DNA of 13,895 bases, taken from contig CALJLA010000290.1 of NCBI GenBank assembly GCA_937983055.1, forward strand, positions 1 to 13,895, given 5' to 3'. The notes under the pieces were generated by a model. That model was not told the DNA's origin, made no database searches, and saw only the letters and a program-made list of their open reading frames with translations. The position numbers and the translations under genes were made by a program. The DNA comes from an uncultured Pseudomonadota bacterium. Its GTDB lineage: Bacteria > Pseudomonadota > Gammaproteobacteria > Burkholderiales > Eutrophovitaceae. Of the stretch, positions 9,282-13,895 are shown piece by piece. Positions within the stretch are counted from its first letter, which is position 1. Each line of letters starts with the position of its first letter.

Positions 9282-9287
9282 GGAGGG
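9282..9287 (+). promoter_or_regulatory. Ribosome binding site GGAGGG
   Basis: GGAGGG ends four bases before the ATG at 9292 and only one base before the in-frame GTG at 9289, so it selects the ATG as the start of the DUF2238 gene. Confidence 0.65.
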
Positions 9288-9291
9288 CGTG

Positions 9292-10023
9292 ATGTTGCTG
9301 CGACTGCCGCACCGCGCGTTTCTGCATCTGCTTACCGGGCTGCTGGCGCTGGAGTTCGTCATCCTCGCCATTCACCCCTACGACCGCCACGGCTGGCTGC
9401 TGGAGAACGTGCTGGTGGTGCTGTTCGTGGCGGCGATGGTCGCGACCTATCGGCGCTTCACGCTGTCGCGCATCTCCTATTTCCTGATCTACGTCTTCCT
9501 GTCGCTGCACCTGATCGGCGCGCATTACACCTATTCGCTGGTGCCCTACGACGCCTGGTTCGAGGCGCTGACCGGCGCCGGCCTCAGTGAACGCCTTGGG
9601 CTTGAGCGCAATCACTTCGACCGGCTGGTGCATTTCAGCTACGGCCTGCTGCTCGCCTACCCGATCCGCGAGGTGTTCCTGCGGGTGGCGGCGGTACGCG
9701 GATTCTGGGGCTATTTTTTCCCGCTCGACATCACGATGTCGACATCGATGCTGTACGAGTTGATCGAATGGGGCGCCGCCGAAGTGTTCGGTGGCGAACT
9801 CGGCCAGGCTTTTCTCGGCGCCCAGGGCGATATCTGGGATGCGCACAAGGACATGGCGCTCGCCAGCTGCGGCGCGCTGATCGCCATGCTGATCACCGCC
9901 GCGATCAACCGCTCGGTGCAGCGCGACTTCGCGAAAGAGTGGAACGAGAGCTTGCGGGTGAAGGGCGACTTGCCGCTGGGCGAGGACGAATTCCTGCGGC
10001 TGCGCAACGCCCGCCGGCGCTAG
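9292..10023 (+). CDS. DUF2238 (YjdF-like) inner membrane protein
   Basis: This 243-residue polytopic membrane protein has about six hydrophobic segments, among them LLTGLLALEFVILAIHP, LLENVLVVLFVAAMVATY, ISYFLIYVFLSLHLIGAHY, LVHFSYGLLLAYPIREVF, a segment around STSMLYELIEWGAAEVF, and SCGALIAMLITAAI. The DUF2238 hallmarks are visible: IGAHYTYSLVPYD, NHFDRLVHFSYGLL, YELIEWGAAEVFG and the QGDIWDAHKDM motif before the last helix. The conserved His, Asp and Glu residues in or near membrane helices hint at metal or proton chemistry, but the family has no proven function. The C-terminal 40 residues are charged and probably cytoplasmic. It begins 56 bases after the aminotransferase gene with no terminator between, so cotranscription is plausible, though no functional link is obvious. 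Its stop codon overlaps that of sbtB. Confidence 0.87.
   Translation: MLLRLPHRAFLHLLTGLLALEFVILAIHPYDRHGWLLENVLVVLFVAAMVATYRRFTLSRISYFLIYVFLSLHLIGAHYTYSLVPYDAWFEALTGAGLSERLGLERNHFDRLVHFSYGLLLAYPIREVFLRVAAVRGFWGYFFPLDITMSTSMLYELIEWGAAEVFGGELGQAFLGAQGDIWDAHKDMALASCGALIAMLITAAINRSVQRDFAKEWNESLRVKGDLPLGEDEFLRLRNARRR
10020..10023. other. CTAG palindrome shared by two convergent stop codons
   Basis: TAG at 10021-10023 ends the DUF2238 gene on the + strand, and the reverse complement of 10020-10022 is the TAG that ends sbtB on the - strand. The genes thus abut tail to tail with no spacer, so no conventional terminator can lie between them. Confidence 0.9.
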
Positions 10024-10316
10024 AACTTCTCCGGCCGCAGCACGCCGATGTCGCCGACGTACAGCGTGGTGGCATAGTTCGCCATGTATTTCTGCTGCAC
10101 CCGCTCGGCGATGCGGCCGGCGACCGTGTCATCGCAGATCACTTCGATGCGGATGTTGCGGTCGGCCTCCCAGGCGGCTTCGCGCGGACCGTGGCGGCCG
10201 CCGCCACGCACATCGGTGACGGTGTAGCCGTGGGCGCCGAGCGCCAGGATTTCCTTCACCAGCACTTTTTCCAGTGCGCCTTCGGCGATGATGACGACAA
10301 TTTTTCTGGCGTGCAT
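10020..10316 (-). CDS. sbtB: PII-like regulator of bicarbonate transport, SbtB
   Basis: This 98-residue protein has a PII-like ferredoxin fold: KIVVIIAEGALEKVLVKEIL, LGAHGYTVTDVRGGG, a T-loop with basic residues (RHGPREAAWEAD), then NIRIEVICDD, AERVQQKYMANYATTLYVGDIGVLRPEKF. Cyanobacterial SbtB binds adenine nucleotides (cAMP, AMP, ADP, ATP) and plugs the SbtA trimer. The same order of elements, together with the adjacent transporter, makes SbtB a confident call. The C-terminal CGPxGC redox loop (R-loop) of many cyanobacterial SbtBs is missing: the chain stops at LRPEKF and contains a single cysteine, in EVICDD. The gene begins 6 bases after the sbtA stop, so the two are one transcriptional unit. 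General PII proteins GlnB/GlnK are longer (112 residues) and have a Tyr51 uridylylation motif not seen here. Confidence 0.87.
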   Translation of the reverse strand: MHARKIVVIIAEGALEKVLVKEILALGAHGYTVTDVRGGGRHGPREAAWEADRNIRIEVICDDTVAGRIAERVQQKYMANYATTLYVGDIGVLRPEKF

Positions 10317-10322
10317 CGTGGT

Positions 10323-11258
10323 TCAGCCCATCATGCGGTGCAATGCTTCGGACAGCCACAGGTACAGCGGCACGCCGAGCAGCACGTTGAACGGAAAGGT
10401 GACGCCCAGCGCGGCGGCGAGTGACAGCGACGGATTCGCTTCCGGCACGGCGATACGGATCGCGGCGGGCGCGGCGATGTAGGACGCACTGGCGGCGAGA
10501 ATTGCCAGCAGCATGCTCCCGCCGGGCGACAGTCCGAGCGCAAGCCCGGCCAGCGCACCGATCACCGAAAAGACCAGCGGCACCCCGACGCCGAAGCCGA
10601 TCACGAACGCAGCCTTGCGGTAGACATCCGGCAGGCGCGCAGCCGCCACCAACCCCATTTCCAGCATGAACAGCGCGAGCACGCCCTTGAACAGGTCGAA
10701 GAACAGCGTGGTGTAGGGCTTGAGCGCAGCCGGGCCGGAGATCCAGCCGATCAGCAGGCCCCCGGCAAGCAGGACCACGCTGCGGCCGAGAAACACCTCG
10801 CGCGCGAGCACGCCCCACTGCACGCCAGCACCAAACTTGGCGAGCAGGATGCCGACCACGATGCCCGGCACTTCCAGCAGCACGACGAACAGCGGCATGT
10901 ATTCCTCGTGCGCGATATTGCGGTCGACCAGGTACGCGAGCGCGACCGCGAAGGTCACCATGCTCACCGAACCGTAATGCGCGGCGAGCGAGGCCGCATC
11001 CACCCGCGACAAGCGGCCAAAGAAGCGCGCGGCCGGAAAGGCGATCAGCGGCAGCGCGAAGCCCAGCGCGAGCACGCCGATAACCTGCGGCAGCAGCTGG
11101 AAAAACGGCTGGCGCGCCAACTCGACGCCGCCCTTGAGCCCGATTGCCAGCAGCAGGAAGATCGTGAGCCCTTCGTAGATTGCCTCGGGCACCCGCAGGT
11201 CGCTCTTGGCGAGCCGGGCAATGACGCCGAGCAGGAAAAACAACGCGACCGGATCCAT
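10323..11258 (-). CDS. sbtA: Sodium-dependent bicarbonate transporter SbtA
   Basis: This 311-residue inner membrane protein of the SbtA (formerly DUF897) family imports bicarbonate with sodium. About ten hydrophobic helices in two inverted halves are visible. The signature blocks are GLKGGVELA (about residues 40-48), AAHYGSVSMVTFAVAL in the first half, and ASASYIAAPAAIRIAVPEANP plus GVTFPFNVLLGVPLY in the second half. It is roughly 60 residues shorter than cyanobacterial SbtA (about 370 residues); the missing part appears to be the cytoplasmic loop between the two halves, here only a short linker around WGVLAREVFLGRS. The ATG at 11258 lies 9 bases after the stop of the tsaC-type gene and sbtB follows after 6 bases. 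Regulation by SbtB is expected. The family also includes members of uncertain substrate, so bicarbonate specificity is inferred. Confidence 0.88.
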   Translation of the reverse strand: MDPVALFFLLGVIARLAKSDLRVPEAIYEGLTIFLLLAIGLKGGVELARQPFFQLLPQVIGVLALGFALPLIAFPAARFFGRLSRVDAASLAAHYGSVSMVTFAVALAYLVDRNIAHEEYMPLFVVLLEVPGIVVGILLAKFGAGVQWGVLAREVFLGRSVVLLAGGLLIGWISGPAALKPYTTLFFDLFKGVLALFMLEMGLVAAARLPDVYRKAAFVIGFGVGVPLVFSVIGALAGLALGLSPGGSMLLAILAASASYIAAPAAIRIAVPEANPSLSLAAALGVTFPFNVLLGVPLYLWLSEALHRMMG

Positions 11259-11267
11259 TGGCCGGAC

Positions 11268-12257
11268 TCAGGTCCCTGTGGCGACCTGTGGCATCGCGTC
11301 TTCGGCCGCCGCTGCGCGGAAAAGGCGGTCGCGCACCGCCGTCCATTCCGGCAGGTCGGGCGGCGCCTCGACCACGATCAACCGGCAGCCGGCATCGTCC
11401 AGCCGTCGCAGCAGCGCGTACAGATGGTGGGCATAGTCGGCGGGCTCAGCCGGAGCAACCTGCCAGAGCGCGGCACGCGAATTGGGCGGACGACCACGCC
11501 GAGCCAGTACCGCGGCCGGAGTGCCCGCGGCCTCTTTGCGCAGATAAGCTTCGAGCTCGTCCGGATGCACCAGCCTGAGCGGCGTGCGCGGCGCATAGTG
11601 GGACGCGAGCGTGCCGGAGGCGCGCGGCGAGGCGCCGCTTGCCAGGCCGAGCTTGGCGAGCAGGGCGTCTTCGATCTGCTGCGCGCCGATGTGCCCGGGA
11701 CGCAGAATGACCGGCTGCGGTCCGGAGAGGTCGACGATGGTGGATTCGATACCGATCGGGCAGGGCCCGCCATCGAGAACCAGATCGACCGCGTCGCCGA
11801 ACTCCCCCCGCACATGTTCTGCCGAGGTCGCCGACAGGCGGCCGAAACGGTTGGCCGACGGCGCCGCGATGCCGCCGCCAAAAGCGGCCAGCAGCTGGCG
11901 CGCCACCGGATGCGATGGCACCCGAAGGCCTATCGTGTCCTGACCGCCGGTGACCAGATCGAGCACGTCGTCGGCGCGCCGCAGGATCATGGTCAGCGGA
12001 CCGGGCCAGAACGCCTCGGCCAAGAGCCAGGCGCTGCGCGGCACTTCCCGCGCCCAGTGTTTTAGCGCTTCCATCCCCGCCAGGTGCACGATCAACGGAT
12101 GATCCGGCGGGCGCCCCTTCAATTCGAAGATGCGGCGCACTGCCTTGGCATTGGCCGCATCGGCGCCAAGCCCATATACCGTTTGGGTTGGAAACGCGAC
12201 CAGGCCGCCGGCGCGCCGAAACTGCGCCGCGTGCTCGACTTCCTGATCAGTTACCAA
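11268..12257 (-). CDS. L-threonylcarbamoyladenylate synthase, Sua5 type
   Basis: This enzyme makes threonylcarbamoyl-AMP from threonine, bicarbonate and ATP, the first step of t6A37 modification of ANN-decoding tRNAs. The 329 residues contain the YrdC domain (8-190) with PTQTVYGLGADA (23-34), the K-x-R motif KGR (47-49), PSAN (134-137), GIESTIVD (169-176) and ILRPG (184-188). A C-terminal Sua5 domain follows (about 200-325, with the SGTLASHYAPRTPL linker). The extra domain distinguishes it from the shorter TsaC of about 190 residues. The start is a TTG at 12257, supported by AGGTGG seven bases upstream; no in-frame ATG or GTG fits better. It lies between purC and sbtA on the same strand, 9 bases from sbtA. 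Since its substrate includes bicarbonate, its pairing with a bicarbonate importer is curious, though it may be chance. Confidence 0.93.
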   Translation of the reverse strand: MVTDQEVEHAAQFRRAGGLVAFPTQTVYGLGADAANAKAVRRIFELKGRPPDHPLIVHLAGMEALKHWAREVPRSAWLLAEAFWPGPLTMILRRADDVLDLVTGGQDTIGLRVPSHPVARQLLAAFGGGIAAPSANRFGRLSATSAEHVRGEFGDAVDLVLDGGPCPIGIESTIVDLSGPQPVILRPGHIGAQQIEDALLAKLGLASGASPRASGTLASHYAPRTPLRLVHPDELEAYLRKEAAGTPAAVLARRGRPPNSRAALWQVAPAEPADYAHHLYALLRRLDDAGCRLIVVEAPPDLPEWTAVRDRLFRAAAAEDAMPQVATGT

Positions 12258-12264
12258 TGAATCG

Positions 12265-12270
12265 CCACCT
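12265..12270 (-). promoter_or_regulatory. Ribosome binding site AGGTGG
   Basis: On the - strand AGGTGG lies seven bases before the TTG at 12257. It is a near-consensus Shine-Dalgarno sequence at ideal spacing and fixes the unusual TTG as the start of the Sua5-type gene. Confidence 0.65.
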
Positions 12271-12365
12271 TTGGATGCACAGCGGATGAACGCCCCGGCG
12301 GGGAACCGGGCCCGATTGTGGCATGGCTTGCGGGCTTTGGCACGCCGCCGCGGGCGCGGCGCGCG
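12271..12365 (-). other. Spacer between purC and the Sua5-type gene, with GC hairpin
   Basis: The gap holds a perfect 6-bp hairpin (CGCCGC, loop GGGC, GCGGCG; 12346-12361) five bases after the purC stop, and a second short stem CCCC-GGC-GGGG further on. Neither is followed by a T-run, so neither is a convincing intrinsic terminator; in DNA this GC-rich short stems arise by chance. No -10 or -35 promoter elements are evident for the downstream genes, so read-through from purC is plausible. Confidence 0.35.
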
Positions 12366-13268
12366 TCATCCGGCCAGCAGGCGCAGCGCCTCTTCATACT
12401 TGGCCGCAGTGCGCGCGAGAATGTCCGGCGGCAGCGCCGGCGCAGGCGGCTGCTTGTTCCAGGCCTGGGCTTCCAGCCAGTCGCGCACGAACTGCTTGTC
12501 GAAAGACGGCGGGCTGATGCCGACCTGATAGCTGTCTTTCGGCCAGAAGCGGGAAGAATCCGGCGTCAGCGCCTCGTCGATCAGATACAGTTTGCCGCCG
12601 GCATCCAGGCCGAACTCGAATTTCGTGTCGGCGATGAGAATGCCACGCCCTTCGGCATAATCGGCCGCCTCGGTATACAGGCGGATCGCGTTGTCGCGCA
12701 CCATGCGTGCGGTCTGCACACCGATCAGCGACTCCACCTGCTCGAACGCGATGTTTTCGTCATGCGTACCGATGGCCGCCTTGGTCGAGGGCGTGAAGAT
12801 CGGCTGCGCCAGCTTCTGCGCCTGTTTGAGCCCGGCGGGTAGCGCGATGCCGCAGATCGACTGGCTGGCCTGGTAATCCTTCCAGCCGGAGCCGGCGACG
12901 TAACCGCGCACGATCGCTTCCACCGGCAGCGGCTTGAGCCGGCGCACCACCATCGCGCGGCCGGCCACCTGGTCGCGCTCGCCGGCAGCCACGACGCTGG
13001 CCGGATCGGTGTCGAGCAAATGATTGGACACGACGTGGGCGAGGCGCTTGAACCAGAACACCGACATCGCCGTCAGGATGCGACCTTTGCCCGGCACCGG
13101 CGTCGGCAGGATCACGTCAAAAGCAGACAGCCGGTCGGTCTGGATCACCAGCAGGCGCTCGGCGTCGATCTCGTAAATGTCGCGCACCTTGCCGCGATGC
13201 AGGAAAGAAAGCGAGCGCAGGTTTGTCTCGAGAATGGCGTTGGTGTTCTTCGGCATCGGGTCGTTCAT
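12366..13268 (-). CDS. purC: Phosphoribosylaminoimidazole-succinocarboxamide synthase
   Basis: This enzyme (SAICAR synthetase) joins CAIR and aspartate with ATP in purine synthesis. The 300-residue form matches the longer version shared by many proteobacteria and yeast rather than the 240-residue E. coli form. Motifs in order: HRGKVRDIYEI (residues about 24-34), DRLSAFDVILPTPVPGKG, VRGYVAGSGWKDY, FTPSTKAAIGTHDENI, ADTKFEFGLD and IDEALTPDSSRFWP, all family signatures. The ATG at 13268 overlaps the purK stop in the string ATGA, so translational coupling is likely; an ATG four codons in (MPKNTN) is the alternative. It acts two steps after PurK in the same pathway, and purE, the enzyme between them, is not in the window. 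The call is firm. Confidence 0.96.
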   Translation of the reverse strand: MNDPMPKNTNAILETNLRSLSFLHRGKVRDIYEIDAERLLVIQTDRLSAFDVILPTPVPGKGRILTAMSVFWFKRLAHVVSNHLLDTDPASVVAAGERDQVAGRAMVVRRLKPLPVEAIVRGYVAGSGWKDYQASQSICGIALPAGLKQAQKLAQPIFTPSTKAAIGTHDENIAFEQVESLIGVQTARMVRDNAIRLYTEAADYAEGRGILIADTKFEFGLDAGGKLYLIDEALTPDSSRFWPKDSYQVGISPPSFDKQFVRDWLEAQAWNKQPPAPALPPDILARTAAKYEEALRLLAG

Positions 13269-13895
13269 GCAATCCGTTCCCTGGCGTCCGCGTCGGCGGC
13301 GAGCAGTCGCTTGATTTCCAGCGCCGTCGCCAGCGCGCCTTCGACCGCGGGCGCCAGCACGGTGTAATGGCCCATCTTGCGTCCGGGGCGCGGCTCGCGC
13401 TTGCCGTACAGGTGCAGCTTCGCCAAAGGATGGCGCAGCACATGCGCCCACCGCGGTTCGCCACGGGCCCACAGGTCGCCCAGCAGATTCACCATCACGG
13501 CCGGGCTGTGCATCCCGGTGGAACCGAGCGGCAGCCCGCACAACACCCGCGCCTGCTGCTCGAACTGCGACGTCACGCAGGCGTCGATCGTATAGTGACC
13601 GCTGTTGTGCGGGCGCGGGGCGATTTCGTTGACCAGCAGTTCGCCCCCGGCGAGCACGAAAAATTCCACGCACAGCACGCCCCGGTAATCGAGCCGCTCG
13701 GCCACCTCGATCGCCGCCGCCCGCGCACGATCGGCGAGCGCCGGCGCGACGCGCGCCGGCACGATCGATACGTCGAGGATGCCGTGCGCATGCTGGTTCT
13801 CGGACGGCGGGTACGTCAGCACCACACCGTCGAAATCACGCACCACGACCACCGATATTTCGCGTTCGAGCGGAAGAAAGCGCTCCAGCACGCAG
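13265..13895 (-). CDS. purK: 5-(carboxyamino)imidazole ribonucleotide synthase, 3' part
   Basis: This is an ATP-grasp enzyme that carboxylates aminoimidazole ribonucleotide with ATP and bicarbonate to N5-CAIR, feeding PurE and then PurC. About 210 C-terminal residues are visible; the gene runs off the right edge of the window. The section has FLPLEREISVVVVRD, the ATP-grasp core LDYRGVLCVEFFVL and LVNEIAPRPHNSGHYTIDAC, then MVNLLGD and the C-terminal LHLYGKREPRPGRKMGHYTV block, all characteristic of PurK. The chain ends in ARERIA, and its TGA overlaps the purC start. The metal- and ATP-contacting E and N of VNEIAPRPHNSGH are present, so this portion looks functional. Confidence 0.95.
   Translation of the reverse strand, partial: CVLERFLPLEREISVVVVRDFDGVVLTYPPSENQHAHGILDVSIVPARVAPALADRARAAAIEVAERLDYRGVLCVEFFVLAGGELLVNEIAPRPHNSGHYTIDACVTSQFEQQARVLCGLPLGSTGMHSPAVMVNLLGDLWARGEPRWAHVLRHPLAKLHLYGKREPRPGRKMGHYTVLAPAVEGALATALEIKRLLAADADARERIA

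Noticed and set aside
9236..9291. T-run at about 9264-9269 as a terminator after the aminotransferase gene
   Set aside because: No inverted repeat precedes the T-run, so it lacks the stem required of an intrinsic terminator.
10908..12065. A 385-codon + strand frame opposite sbtA and the Sua5-type gene
   Set aside because: It spans two well-identified genes on the other strand, and its Arg/Gln/Gly-rich translation has no domain signature.
12346..12361. Hairpin after purC as an intrinsic terminator
   Set aside because: The stem is perfect but only 6 bp and has no following T-run. Such stems are expected by chance in this GC-rich DNA, so it is noted only within the spacer entry.

Overview
The window is about 13.9 kb of dense, GC-rich DNA (roughly two thirds G+C by eye, with strong G/C preference at third codon positions). 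It looks like ordinary chromosome of a proteobacterium. The family make-up suggests a betaproteobacterium (Burkholderiales, Rhodocyclales or Nitrosomonadales-like), but this is inference without a search. I see no insertion sequence, phage gene, CRISPR array, tRNA or rRNA. Both ends cut through genes: polX on the left and purK on the right.

Left part, + strand (1-4042): the C-terminal two thirds of a family X DNA polymerase with PHP domain, then a probable catabolic cluster of an IlvD/Edd-type sugar-acid dehydratase, a small DUF1330 protein and an RraA-like aldolase-fold protein. A convergent junction at 4043-4210 follows. Middle, - strand (4211-7919): a large FAD/Fe-S 2-hydroxyacid dehydrogenase, a three-helix membrane protein whose start overlaps its stop, and a single-domain cupin. 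Divergent from these on the + strand (8033-10023) are a serine-glyoxylate-type aminotransferase and a YjdF/DUF2238 membrane protein.

Right part, - strand (10020-13895), in transcription order: purK (partial), purC, a Sua5/TsaC-type threonylcarbamoyl-AMP synthase, sbtA (sodium-dependent bicarbonate transporter) and sbtB (its PII-like regulator). The spacing is tight: a 4-nt purK/purC overlap, 9 nt from tsaC to sbtA and 6 nt from sbtA to sbtB. sbtB meets the DUF2238 gene tail to tail, and the two stop codons share the palindrome CTAG.

Taken together, the middle genes can be read as handling hydroxy- and keto-acids. The dehydratase would make a 2-keto-3-deoxy acid and the RraA-like protein could cleave it. 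The flavin/Fe-S enzyme would oxidise a 2-hydroxyacid such as glycolate, lactate or 2-hydroxyglutarate, and the aminotransferase would consume glyoxylate. Next to a bicarbonate transporter this recalls 2-phosphoglycolate salvage plus inorganic carbon uptake in autotrophs, but nothing in the window proves that link. The points most worth a second look are the compact non-cyanobacterial SbtA/SbtB pair, the uncharacterised membrane protein coupled to the FAD/Fe-S dehydrogenase, and the unresolved substrate of the dehydratase/RraA cluster.
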